Of a stretch of DNA of 64,000 nt, positions 51,571 to 60,245 are shown piece by piece (the first letter of the stretch is position 1; every line of letters starts with the position of its first letter). The translations under genes were made by a program, and so were the position numbers. The notes beneath the pieces were generated by a model. It searched no databases. It was not told the DNA's origin and worked only from the letters and a program-made list of their open reading frames with translations. Origin of the DNA: Breznakiella homolactica. Its GTDB lineage: Bacteria; Spirochaetota; Spirochaetia; Treponematales; Breznakiellaceae. Location of the stretch: NCBI RefSeq assembly GCF_016616095.2, contig NZ_CP067089.2, positions 3,224,001-3,288,000 on the forward strand, written 5' to 3'.

Positions 51571-52527
51571 ATGAATAGAGTTACCGCAAAACTAAAGGAA
51601 GTGCAGTGGCGCAATCACGTAATATATTTTATTTTCGCCGGCATTATCCTTCTTTTTTCCGTACTGCTTTTTGATAAAGGATTCCTGTCGGGTTCCAACC
51701 TGATGAATATCGCCCGCCAGACCGCCATGATTTCCATTATGGCTGTGGGCATGACCTTTGTGCTGGCGGCGGAGGAAATAGACCTTGCCTTCGGATCGGT
51801 GGTGGCATTATCCGCGATTATTACCGCCCTCCTGCTGCGGTCTACCGGAAACATAGCCCTGGCGGTTCTCTGCGGACTTGGGTCCGGGGCCGTGGTTGGT
51901 TTTATCAACGGAATTTTCGTGGCCAAAGTGGGTATCCCCTCATTCCTGGTTACCCTGGGCATGAGCGGCATTATCCTGGGACTGGCCCGGTGGATCAGCA
52001 ACCTCCAGTCCATCGCCATCAACAACGATACCTTTACGTTTATTTTCGGGTCCGGCGACATCGGCCCGATCCCGGTTCTCTTTATCTGGACCGTGGTGGC
52101 TGCCTTCGTCGGCCACCTGGTGCTCAAGAAAACCCCCTTCGGCCGGAAGGTGCTCGCCGCCGGGGGAAACAAAATTTCGGCGCTGTATTCCGGCATCAAT
52201 GTTCCCCGGATGAAGATCGCCGTAATGGTCATCAATTCCGTGCTGGCCGCCCTGGCGGGTATCCTCTACGCCGGCCGGCTCCACGGAGCCCGGTATTCCC
52301 TGGGGGAAAACGACGTGATGATCGTTATCGCCGCGGTCATCATCGGCGGTACCTCCATGTTCGGCGGCAAAGGTTCGGTCATCGGTTCCGTACTGGGCGC
52401 CCTGATCATGGGTATCCTCAACAACGGACTCATTCTGTTAGGCCTGTCGGTGGATCAGCAGATGATTTTCAGGGGCCTCATCATAATCGTATCCGTATCC
52501 CTGACGATGCGGGAAAAAAGGATATAA
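51571..52527 (+). CDS. ABC sugar permease, RbsC-like
   Basis: A 318-residue permease with about 10 membrane segments. The TAMISIMAVGMTFVLAAEEIDLAFGSVVAL motif shape, the central VGIPSFLVTLG and the C-terminal GGTSMFGGKGSVIGSVLGALIMGILNNGL stretch are typical of the CUT2 family. CAGGAGGAATAA precedes ATG 51571. It works with the ATPase and binding protein upstream. The GH3 glycosidase follows after three bases, so uptake and breakdown are linked. Confidence 0.93.
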   Translation: MNRVTAKLKEVQWRNHVIYFIFAGIILLFSVLLFDKGFLSGSNLMNIARQTAMISIMAVGMTFVLAAEEIDLAFGSVVALSAIITALLLRSTGNIALAVLCGLGSGAVVGFINGIFVAKVGIPSFLVTLGMSGIILGLARWISNLQSIAINNDTFTFIFGSGDIGPIPVLFIWTVVAAFVGHLVLKKTPFGRKVLAAGGNKISALYSGINVPRMKIAVMVINSVLAALAGILYAGRLHGARYSLGENDVMIVIAAVIIGGTSMFGGKGSVIGSVLGALIMGILNNGLILLGLSVDQQMIFRGLIIIVSVSLTMREKRI

Positions 52528-52530
52528 ACC

Positions 52531-54174
52531 ATGGCAGACAAAACTGAAATCCAGGCAATCATTGACGGAATGAGCGCCGCCCAGAAAGCGGGCCAATTCT
52601 TCCTTCTGGCGTATCCGGGCAAGGATCCCAAGGTTATCCAGCCCCTCTTAGAGCAGTACGGCCTGTGCGGCTGCTACATCAGCCAGGATAACGCCGACAC
52701 CTTCGCGGAGGCGGAGAATTTCACCGCGGAAATCCAGGCCATGAGCATGAAATTCCAGAACCTTCCGCTTCTCCTTGGGGTGGACCAGGAAGGCGCCTGG
52801 GGCGTTCTGATTCCCGAGTCCCACCCCGGCCCGGGCAACCTCGCCCTGGGCGCGGTCAGGGATACCGGTCTTGTAAGCGGCATGTACCGCGCACTGGGAG
52901 AAGAGATGCTCTCCGTCGGGTACAACTGTCTCCTGGGCCCCTGCGCCGACGTAAACAGCGATCCCCGGTCTCCGATCATCGGGACCCGGTCCTTCGGGGA
53001 GTTCCCGGAGCGGGTGGCGGCCTGCGTTGACACCGCGGTAAAGGGCGCGCTTCTCACGGGAACGGTAACCACGGTAAAGCATTTTCCCGGCCATGGCGCC
53101 ACCGAAGGCGATACCCACCGGGTGATTCCGGAGGTGAACAAATCTCTCGATGAGCTGCGCAAGACGGATCTCCTGCCGTTCCTGGCGGGAATCAAAGCCG
53201 GTGTCCATATCGTTATGACCTCCCACATCCGGTATCCCCAGGTTGACAAGGACCATCCGGCGACACTTTCAAAAACCATCCTCCAGGATCTCCTCCGTAT
53301 GGAGATGGGCTTCCGGGGAATCATTCTGTCGGACAGCATGAACATGGGGGCGATCCGCAAATTCTATGATCCCGCGGAATCGACCCTGCTGGCTCTCAAG
53401 GCCGGGGTCGACGTGGTTATGCTTGCGGAGGAGCATTACGACCACAGCGGCGAGTATCTGCCCAAGCAGATCGCTTCTATAGAAATTGTGAAGAAAGCAA
53501 TTGAATCCGGCGTTCTCAGCGCGGAAGAGGTAAACGAAAAGCTCCACCGTATCCTGGATCTCAAACTCAACCGCATGAAGGTCCGGGGCCCGGCGCTCAC
53601 CGCCCCACAGAAACAGGCGATTGCCGGCGCGGAGGAAAAAGCCGCCCGGGCGGCCTTTGTGCTGATCCAGAAAAACCTCTGGCCGCTGCCAGCGGAGGGT
53701 TCCATTGTCTGTATCAACGCGAACCCCCGGGAGAGCTATAAAAACATCGTGAATCCCCGGGGTATCGGCCCCAACCAGGAAAAACCAGCCTTCGATACAT
53801 TCAGGGAAAGCTTCGGTGCTATCGAAAAAAATGCCCTCTTTGTCGATTACGAGGATGTCAAAGAAAAAACCGCGGAGATCGAAAAGGCCGCGGCTCTGGT
53901 TGTTGTTACCGAGGATTACCCCCTGCCCGGGGAGGATTTCGACAAGGAAAAACAGCAGGCCCTGGCGGCGGACCTCTGCAGACAATATGGCGCAAAGACG
54001 GTGATTCTCGGGCTGCGGAGTTCTTATGAATTATCGAACTATCCCGAAACCGTGACCTACCTGTGCGCCTATTCGAGCCGGACCTGTTCCGCCAAAGAGG
54101 CGGCAAAAATCCTTGCCGCCCGGGAAAAATCCCCGGAAGGAATGGGAAACCCGCCGGTAAGCGTCAGGATTTAA
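52531..54174 (+). CDS. GH3 family beta-N-acetylhexosaminidase/beta-glucosidase (NagZ-like)
   Basis: A 547-residue cytoplasmic glycosidase. The catalytic domain covers residues 1-345 with VDQEGAWG, the NagZ-type KHFPGHGATEGDTH loop (which carries the His/Asp acid-base dyad) and the nucleophile Asp in ILSDSMNMGAI. A C-terminal Rossmann-like domain of 180 residues follows, as in longer GH3 enzymes. The KH(F/S)PGHG signature favours N-acetylhexosaminides over glucosides. It follows the permease gene by three bases, so it hydrolyses the imported compound. Confidence 0.88.
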   Translation: MADKTEIQAIIDGMSAAQKAGQFFLLAYPGKDPKVIQPLLEQYGLCGCYISQDNADTFAEAENFTAEIQAMSMKFQNLPLLLGVDQEGAWGVLIPESHPGPGNLALGAVRDTGLVSGMYRALGEEMLSVGYNCLLGPCADVNSDPRSPIIGTRSFGEFPERVAACVDTAVKGALLTGTVTTVKHFPGHGATEGDTHRVIPEVNKSLDELRKTDLLPFLAGIKAGVHIVMTSHIRYPQVDKDHPATLSKTILQDLLRMEMGFRGIILSDSMNMGAIRKFYDPAESTLLALKAGVDVVMLAEEHYDHSGEYLPKQIASIEIVKKAIESGVLSAEEVNEKLHRILDLKLNRMKVRGPALTAPQKQAIAGAEEKAARAAFVLIQKNLWPLPAEGSIVCINANPRESYKNIVNPRGIGPNQEKPAFDTFRESFGAIEKNALFVDYEDVKEKTAEIEKAAALVVVTEDYPLPGEDFDKEKQQALAADLCRQYGAKTVILGLRSSYELSNYPETVTYLCAYSSRTCSAKEAAKILAAREKSPEGMGNPPVSVRI

Positions 54175-54235
54175 TTCAGTACGAAGCCCTTCGGTCCTGC
54201 TGGACCGGAGGCCCCTTGCTGTGTTACAGGAAAAG

Positions 54236-54436
54236 CCCTCTGCGTCTGCGGCAGATCACCTGCAGGGCAATCGCAGTATACCGGCAATGGCACAGAAGCA
54301 TGGTGTGTACCGGTAACGCGGGGTGTCCGGGCACTGGGGATATGAGCGGTTTTCTAGGCCGCAGGCCGACGCACCGCCATATCCCCAGTGCCCGGACAGG
54401 ACCCCTATCTTCGGTATCTCTATGCTTCAGTGCTTA
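54236..54436 (+). ncRNA. Structured intergenic element, copy B (HEARO/omega-RNA-like candidate)
   Basis: Same design as the element at 11190. Core GCAGGGCAATCGCAGTATACCGG near 54262; outer stem CACAGAAGCATGG (54291-54303) with CTATGCTTCAGTG (54420-54432); perfect 19-bp inner stem GTCCGGGCACTGGGGATAT (54325-54343) with its complement at 54379-54397; GGGGT (54320-54324) able to pair with ACCCC (54401-54405); terminal hairpin GGCC/GGCC. Relative to copy A, stem bases change together (C-G to A-U in the outer stem, the whole inner stem, A-U to G-C in the terminal hairpin), which points to selection on folding. No protein gene fits between 54175 and 54508. Confidence 0.62.
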
Positions 54437-54508
54437 GATCCATTTATACCGTGGTTGCCGTGAGCGTTCCTGTCCACGGTGTTTGCCAAGAGGGACTTTC
54501 CTGATAAA

Positions 54509-55360
54509 ATGGATACCATGGAAAAAAACCGGGAAGAACAGCTTAAAGACCTGTTTCAGGAACTCAATCAGGAACAGGAGGAAACCCGGCGGAAAGTTTC
54601 CTTCCTGGAATACCTCGTTGCCCGGAACAGCCTGTATTTCCTGGTTTTTCGCGGGGACGAGCGCATCCTGTACCATAATCTTCCCAATCGGAAAAACCTC
54701 GATACCCTTTCGGATGCCGAATATATACTGCAGCGGGATACCATAGACCAGATACGGAAATACATATCCGTTACTCCCGCGGGGAATTTTGAGATTACCC
54801 TTAAGAGTACGGTCCTGGAATTTATTCTTTTTTCCCAGGAGAATTTCAGCGGGCTCTACTTTCTGCAGATTACATTGTTTAACCAACAGAAACCGGTGCA
54901 GCTGGCCCGGGAAGAACAGGAGTATACCCGTACGGAGATCGGTGTGGAAGATCTCAGCGCAGCCCTCCGCCTCCTGGACGAAATCCGGGGTATAGAATCC
55001 CTGGAGCAGAAAAAACAGCTCTACCAGGAAATACAGGAAAAATATCTCCCCGCCCTGGAGGAACTTCAGCGCAGCGTCAGCGATCCCATCATCGGGATAT
55101 GCCTCGATATTATTCACCACAACCTGGAGGAAGTCCTCGCTCCGGCGGGCAGTTTTTCAGCCCTCTACAAGGTTCTCACCCCATCGGAAATAAAAGTCGC
55201 CGAATTCATCCGTATGGGCAAAAGCTCCCAGGACATTGCCGAAGCCCTGGACATTGCCAAGAAAACAGTGGAAAATCACCGTAACAGTCTCCGGGATAAA
55301 CTGGGGATTAAAAACAAAGGGGTTAATCTCCGTTCATACCTGTTAAATCTGGATTCGTAG
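54509..55360 (+). CDS. LuxR-type HTH regulator with PAS-like sensor
   Basis: A 283-residue regulator. The N-terminal half begins with a charged helix (NREEQLKDLFQELNQEQEETRRK), followed by a PAS-like fold (NSLYFLVFRGDERILYHNL ... FEITLKSTVLEFILF). The C-terminal 65 residues are a LuxR HTH (LTPSEIKVAEFIRMGKSSQDIAEALDIAKKTVENHRNSLRDKLGI). ATG 54509 is chosen; an in-frame GTG at 54479 is possible. It lies between the GH3 gene and the two-component pair; its targets could include the ABC operon with its AATACCTAT repeats, but this is unproven. Confidence 0.85.
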   Translation: MDTMEKNREEQLKDLFQELNQEQEETRRKVSFLEYLVARNSLYFLVFRGDERILYHNLPNRKNLDTLSDAEYILQRDTIDQIRKYISVTPAGNFEITLKSTVLEFILFSQENFSGLYFLQITLFNQQKPVQLAREEQEYTRTEIGVEDLSAALRLLDEIRGIESLEQKKQLYQEIQEKYLPALEELQRSVSDPIIGICLDIIHHNLEEVLAPAGSFSALYKVLTPSEIKVAEFIRMGKSSQDIAEALDIAKKTVENHRNSLRDKLGIKNKGVNLRSYLLNLDS

Positions 55361-55555
55361 ATGAAAAAAAAACTGCTGATCAAAGGCGCGGTATTTTTCC
55401 TGGTCGGGACCGGTCTCATTGTTTTTTTTCTTTTCCGCCCGGTTAAGGGTTTCGGTAATTTCCTGGTGGGTTTCGGCGGCGCTTCCATGGTGGTTGGAAT
55501 CCTGAATATTTCCAGGGCTCTCAGGATGCGGGAAAACGGGGATTCTTCGGGCTGA
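55361..55555 (+). CDS. Small two-helix membrane protein
   Basis: A 64-residue protein starting directly after the stop of the LuxR gene. Two membrane segments (KGAVFFLVGTGLIVFFLF and FGNFLVGFGGASMVVGILNIS) with a basic N-terminus and a charged C-terminal tail. No family recognised. Direct coupling to the regulator suggests a partner role, perhaps membrane tethering or signal input. Confidence 0.55.
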   Translation: MKKKLLIKGAVFFLVGTGLIVFFLFRPVKGFGNFLVGFGGASMVVGILNISRALRMRENGDSSG

Positions 55556-55810
55556 CTGATATCCCCGGCCGCGGAAAATATCTTTTATTTTCCCGTATAA
55601 CATTCTTATATTTCCGGTTGTCCGTACTGCTGATAATACCAGGTGCATTTTTTTCGCAGAAAAAATCCCGTAACGCCAATAAAATCATTTTTCACCCTGA
55701 ATTTTCGCATATTTGGTGTTAGTTTGATGTTGTTATACTTGCATAATACACAAGATATGCCGCCTATTGTGGTATTATAAACAGGAACATCAGCATGAAA
55801 GGAGGAGCAG

Positions 55811-56605
55811 ATGAACTGCATCGCGGTTGACGATGAACTATTCGCTCTGAAGGACCTGACTGAGGCGATCACTTCCGCCGCGCCGGATGTATCAATCCGT
55901 CAGTTTCTTACACCCATGCAGGCTGTTGAGTATTCGGTACAAAATACGGTGGATGTGGCTTTTCTGGATATCGAGATGGACCGGCTGAACGGTCTTGAGC
56001 TCGCGAAAAGATTAAAAGATATTTCCCCTAAAACCAACATTGTCTTTGTGACCGGTTATTCCGAATACGCACTGGACGCTTTTTCCATATTTGCCAGCGG
56101 TTATATTCTTAAACCCGTATCCCCGGAGGCGATCGCCAGCGTCATGGATAATCTCCGGAATCCGGTGCCGGTACGGGATGATCCCAGGGTGCGGGTCCAG
56201 ACCTTCGGCAATTTCGAAGTATTTGCCGGGGACAGGACCGTTCACTTTTCCCGGAGCAAATCCAAGGAACTGTTCGCGTATCTTATTCATAAACGCGGAA
56301 CGGGATGTACCTCAAAGGAAATAGCCTCCGTCCTTTTTGAAAACCAGCCCTACAGTATTTCCATCCAAAAGCAGGTCCAGACGTGCCTGTCTTCCATGTT
56401 AAAGGATTTTAAAGATGCCGGAATTCAGAATATAATTCACAGGTCCTATAACTGTACCTCCGTGGATATATCCATGATCAACTGTGATTATTACCGGTTT
56501 ATCGGCGGTGATCCTCAGGCGGTGAACGAATACACCGGAGAATACATGTCGAATTACAGCTGGGCTGATTTCATCATCGGGTATCTGGACAGCAAGGTAT
56601 TGTGA
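55811..56605 (+). CDS. Response regulator with SARP/BTAD-type output domain
   Basis: A 264-residue regulator. The receiver has Asp8-Asp9, the phosphorylation site Asp53 in FLDIEM and the Lys101 in ILKPVSP. The output domain (about 130-264) begins VQTFGNFEVFAGDRTVHFSRSKSKELFAYLI and continues with TSKEIASVLFE, the trans_reg_C winged helix of SARP-like regulators, followed by a short BTAD-like helical part. GGAGGAGCAG precedes ATG 55811. It is paired with the sensor kinase 51 bases downstream. Confidence 0.88.
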   Translation: MNCIAVDDELFALKDLTEAITSAAPDVSIRQFLTPMQAVEYSVQNTVDVAFLDIEMDRLNGLELAKRLKDISPKTNIVFVTGYSEYALDAFSIFASGYILKPVSPEAIASVMDNLRNPVPVRDDPRVRVQTFGNFEVFAGDRTVHFSRSKSKELFAYLIHKRGTGCTSKEIASVLFENQPYSISIQKQVQTCLSSMLKDFKDAGIQNIIHRSYNCTSVDISMINCDYYRFIGGDPQAVNEYTGEYMSNYSWADFIIGYLDSKVL

Positions 56606-56656
56606 AAATGTTGACTGCGGTTCATTTTGGATGGGCCGTTCCGGCGGAGGTCAGAG

Positions 56657-57967
56657 GTGAACACCATTGGCAGTATCAATATTTCACTGGAAATATTCAG
56701 CAGTATCCTTTCACTGATAATTATCGTCTGCCTGTCGATCAGTGAGAACAGGAATACCCGGTTGAACCGTCTTTTCATAATAATGCTGGCCTTTAATATT
56801 GGAGTTCTTCTCAGTGACGCCGTCACCTGGATTCTGGACAGCAATACCCAGTGGTACAGTTATTACCTGATCCGGATCGCTAATTTCTGCGTGTACAGCT
56901 TCGGATATATTATTCTGGCGTTTTTTAATGATTATCTTATTACCTACCTTGCGGGAAAAACAAAAATATCACGGATTCCGGTATACGTGATATCCGGACT
57001 CTGCGCGGCCGCGGTGCTGCTGGTTTTTATTTCCCAGTTCAACCACATGTATTATTATTTTGATGAAAACAATGTGTATCACCGGAGTGAATGGTATTGG
57101 CTGTCCCAGGTGTGGGCCATCATTATCATGCTCACCGATACCGCCATCATCATCCTGTACCGCAAGGCCATGAACCGGCGTGAGTTCATTTCCTTTCTGT
57201 CTTATGGCGTACTTCCCGTGGCGGCGATGATTATCCAGATACTTGTTTACGGGCTGACCCTGCTCTATATCGGTACTACCCTTTCTTTGCTGATAATTTA
57301 TGTCAGTATCCAGGTTGAGCAGACAAAACTGCTTAAAGCAAAAGATCAGGAACTGGCGGAAAGCAGAATCTCGATTATGCTCAGTCAGATCCAGCCTCAC
57401 TTTTTGTATAACGTCCTGGTGGTGATCAAGCAGCTGTGCGATATTGACCCGCCAAAGGCGAAAGAGGCGGTCATGGAATTTGCCGAGTACCTCCGGGGGA
57501 ATCTCGATTCCCTGCAGCTGAAGACACCTATTCCCTTTGACAAAGAACTGCGCCACGTAGAAAACTACCTTTCCCTGGAAAAAAAACGGTTCGGTGATCT
57601 GGTCTCGCTGGAACTGGATATCCACGTCAGGGATTTCCTGATTCCCTCCCTGACACTCCAGCCGCTGGTGGAAAACGCTGTCCGGTACGGGGTCTCCCGG
57701 ACGCAGGGCGGTACAATCCGTATCACCGCGGCTGAGGCTGATGAACAGATTGTTATTACCGTCGCCGATGACGGAGCCGGTTTCGATCCTTCCCATACCG
57801 GGAGGGACGGCCGCTCCCATGTGGGTATTGAAAACGTAAGAAACCGGCTCGCCGCGATGTGCTGCGGCACCCTGACCGTAAACAGCGCCCCGGGAAAAGG
57901 CACAATAGTTACGATAACGCTGCCAAGAAAAAACCTACAAGCCGTCAAAGCGGGAATTCGCCGGTAG
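56657..57967 (+). CDS. LytS-type sensor histidine kinase
   Basis: A 436-residue membrane kinase. Seven membrane segments cover about residues 10-225, then an H-box QIQPHFLYNVLVVIKQLC with the phosphorylated His, and an ATPase domain with NAVRYGV, DDGAGF and GKGTIV. GTG 56657 follows GGAGG at 56646-56650; ATG 56627 would add 10 residues but lacks a ribosome site. It phosphorylates the response regulator encoded before it. The 7TM input suggests sensing of a membrane or small extracellular signal. Confidence 0.88.
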   Translation: MNTIGSINISLEIFSSILSLIIIVCLSISENRNTRLNRLFIIMLAFNIGVLLSDAVTWILDSNTQWYSYYLIRIANFCVYSFGYIILAFFNDYLITYLAGKTKISRIPVYVISGLCAAAVLLVFISQFNHMYYYFDENNVYHRSEWYWLSQVWAIIIMLTDTAIIILYRKAMNRREFISFLSYGVLPVAAMIIQILVYGLTLLYIGTTLSLLIIYVSIQVEQTKLLKAKDQELAESRISIMLSQIQPHFLYNVLVVIKQLCDIDPPKAKEAVMEFAEYLRGNLDSLQLKTPIPFDKELRHVENYLSLEKKRFGDLVSLELDIHVRDFLIPSLTLQPLVENAVRYGVSRTQGGTIRITAAEADEQIVITVADDGAGFDPSHTGRDGRSHVGIENVRNRLAAMCCGTLTVNSAPGKGTIVTITLPRKNLQAVKAGIRR

Positions 57968-58122
57968 TTTGCCGCCCGGCGCCGGCCCGGCTTGACTTCA
58001 CCGGAAAAAGTAAGTATCTTATATACAGAAGTAAAAGCTGTATATGTACGTATACGGCCATTGTTTTTTATTTTCCTTTAATCGGGAATCCAACAGTCCG
58101 CCGGGACTTAATATCGCATGAT

Positions 58123-58157
58123 AGGCCTTAAGCAATGCGCGCTTAAGGCCTTTTTTT
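58123..58157 (+). terminator. Intrinsic terminator after the two-component genes
   Basis: Perfect 11-bp stem AGGCCTTAAGC (58123-58133) with GCTTAAGGCCT (58141-58151), then a T run to 58157. It lies 156 bases after the kinase stop. It may instead be an attenuator of the MATE gene, which begins 51 bases later. Confidence 0.8.
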
Positions 58158-58207
58158 GTGCCCCGGGAATTGTGGTTTGGTTTCCGGGGCCGTAAGGAGA
58201 AGGAAGT

Positions 58208-59575
58208 ATGAAAATCACGGAAACCAAAACGAGTTTTACCATCCTCCGCTACGTCATCCCCCAGATGATCGGCCTCGTGTTTAACTCAATCTATTTTATT
58301 GTGGATGGAATTTTTATCGGGAACCGGCTGGGCAGTACCGCCCTGGCCGCGGCGGGTGTGGCGGTTCCGGTGGTGGAGATCACCATCGCCCTTTCCATGC
58401 TTATTTCCGTGGGAACGGGAATTATAATCTCCACCCGGCTCGGGCAGGGTGACGAAAACGGCGCCGTGGCGGTATTCAATTTTTCCAATGTCATAGCCCT
58501 GGCCGTGGGCGCCGCCTTCGCGGTTCTGGGAAATATTTTTATTGTTCCCCTTGCCCGGTTCCTCGGCGCCACCGATGTGCTGCTGGGCGATACGGTCACG
58601 TATCTCCGGTATTTTATTTCATTCTCGCCGTTCCTTATTTTCAGTTTTGCCCTGGGTACCTACGCCAGGAACGACCAGCGGCCGACCCTCGCCATGGCGG
58701 CGCTTACCATCGGTTCACTCTCAAACATCCTCCTGGACTACGTGTTTATGTATCCTCTGAACATGGGTATGGCCGGTGCTGCCCTGGCCACCGGGCTCGG
58801 CCCCGTATTCAGCGTACTCATACTGCTTCCCCACTTCCTCCGGAAAAAAGGCAAACTCTTTTTCAGGAGGCCCTCATTCTCCATGAGTACCCTTGTTAAG
58901 ATCGGGCAGAACGGGACGCCGGCGTTTGTGGCGGAATTCTCCCTGGGGTTTGTGACCCTGATGTACAATATTTTTATTATCCGGAACGGCCTTGGCGAAG
59001 ACGGCTTGGCCGCGTACATGGTCATCGGATACGCCGCGCTCATTTGTCTGACCGCCTTTCTCGGCGCGTCCCAGGGGGTTCAGCCCGCGGTGAGTTTTTT
59101 CTCCGGCGCCGGCGAAAAAGGGAAGATCAGGGAACTCTTCAAAGCGATGCTGCTGTTTACCGCTGCGCTTGGGATTGTATTCTACGGACTGCTGTTTTTC
59201 TTCGGGAAAAACTTCTTCAGTATTTTTATCAGGGATAATCCTCCGCTGCTGCAGTTTGCCGCTGACAATGCCAGGATATATTTTCTTAACCTCCTGCCGG
59301 CGGGAATCAATATCCTGATGATTTCGTTTCTGCAGTCCATGGAACGGTCCGCCGAATCCCTGGTGATCTCCCTGTCCCGGAGTACCGTTCCGGTGGTGCT
59401 GGGGCTGATAGTGCTTCCTCTGCTGTTCCCGGATACCGGCCTCTGGCTCGCGGTGACTTTTGCGGAAGTGCTGACCTTCGCTCTCGGTATCATAGTATGG
59501 AAGAAATGGCCCCTCAGAAAACAGCCGGCGCAAAACCGGAAAGCCGCGGCGAAAATGGACGAGGTTTTGCTGTAG
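58208..59575 (+). CDS. MATE-family multidrug efflux protein
   Basis: A 455-residue transporter with 12 membrane segments in two homologous halves. The first half starts with FTILRYVIPQMIGLVFNSIYFIVDGIFIGN, the usual MATE N-terminus, and the second with GTPAFVAEFSLGFVTLMYNIFII. GTAAGGAGAAGGAAGT precedes ATG 58208. It exports cationic compounds using an Na+ or H+ gradient. The C-terminal tail is basic and soluble. Confidence 0.92.
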   Translation: MKITETKTSFTILRYVIPQMIGLVFNSIYFIVDGIFIGNRLGSTALAAAGVAVPVVEITIALSMLISVGTGIIISTRLGQGDENGAVAVFNFSNVIALAVGAAFAVLGNIFIVPLARFLGATDVLLGDTVTYLRYFISFSPFLIFSFALGTYARNDQRPTLAMAALTIGSLSNILLDYVFMYPLNMGMAGAALATGLGPVFSVLILLPHFLRKKGKLFFRRPSFSMSTLVKIGQNGTPAFVAEFSLGFVTLMYNIFIIRNGLGEDGLAAYMVIGYAALICLTAFLGASQGVQPAVSFFSGAGEKGKIRELFKAMLLFTAALGIVFYGLLFFFGKNFFSIFIRDNPPLLQFAADNARIYFLNLLPAGINILMISFLQSMERSAESLVISLSRSTVPVVLGLIVLPLLFPDTGLWLAVTFAEVLTFALGIIVWKKWPLRKQPAQNRKAAAKMDEVLL

Positions 59576-59581
59576 CCGCCG

Positions 59582-59619
59582 CCGTATCCATAGGGTATAC
59601 TTTACTCCTATGGATACGG
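59582..59619 (+). promoter_or_regulatory. Palindromic promoter of a probably leaderless LUD-protein transcript
   Basis: CCGTATCCATAG (59582-59593) and CTATGGATACGG (59608-59619) form a perfect 12-bp inverted repeat. Its centre holds a -10 box, TATACT (59596-59601). The start codon ATG (59610-59612) is inside the right arm, nine bases after the -10, so transcription should begin at or next to the ATG. No ribosome site and no good -35 are seen. Confidence 0.55.
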
Positions 59620-60224
59620 TTGAATCGGTCCTAACCAATCTGCGGAAAAACCGGATTCCCGGCAAATGTTTTAAAACTTCCCGGGAGCTTTTCGGATACC
59701 TCGGGAGTTTTCTGTTTCCCGGCTGCACCGCCGGGGCCGGGGACTCGGTAACCCTGGAACAGCTCGGGGTCTACGATTATCTCCGTTCCGGAAATTGTGT
59801 CTTCCTTGACAAATACACCGAAGGAATTACAAAGAATGAAAAACGGGCGCTGTATCTCGCTAATTTCAGCGCCGATTTTTTCTTTTCCGGAATCAATGCC
59901 CTTTCTCAAACAGGAAAAATATTTAATCTCGACGGAAACGGGAGCCGGGCCGCTCCCATTATTTACGGACCGAAAAAAGTATTCCTCCTCTGCGGAACAA
60001 ATAAAATTGTTCCCGATGATGAGGCGGCGGTCCTCCGCGTCCGGAACACCGCCGCGCCGATGGATGCCCGAAGGCTCGGACGGAAAACACCCTGCGCAAA
60101 AACCGGCCGGTGTATGGACTGCGCCGGCCCGGAAAGAATATGCAATTACATGACGGTAATCCAGGGACAGTTCGACGAGAACCGGATTGAGGTTCTCATC
60201 GTTGAACAGGATCTGGGTTACTGA
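59610..60224 (+). CDS. LUD-domain protein (LutC/YkgG-like)
   Basis: A 204-residue cytoplasmic protein. The pattern (LRKNRIPGKCFKTSRELFGYL, DSVTLEQLGVYDYL, ANFSADFFFSGINALSQTGKIFNLDGNGSRAAPIIYGPKKVFLLCG shape) is that of LUD proteins. A Cys cluster in CAKTGRCMDCAGPERICN near residues 167-185 is a common extra of the stand-alone members. Relatives act in lactate oxidation complexes, but stand-alone forms are of unknown role. The transcript looks leaderless. A LysR gene follows after 21 bases. Confidence 0.85.
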   Translation: MDTVESVLTNLRKNRIPGKCFKTSRELFGYLGSFLFPGCTAGAGDSVTLEQLGVYDYLRSGNCVFLDKYTEGITKNEKRALYLANFSADFFFSGINALSQTGKIFNLDGNGSRAAPIIYGPKKVFLLCGTNKIVPDDEAAVLRVRNTAAPMDARRLGRKTPCAKTGRCMDCAGPERICNYMTVIQGQFDENRIEVLIVEQDLGY

Positions 60225-60245
60225 CCGCCGGACGGGGACGGAATT

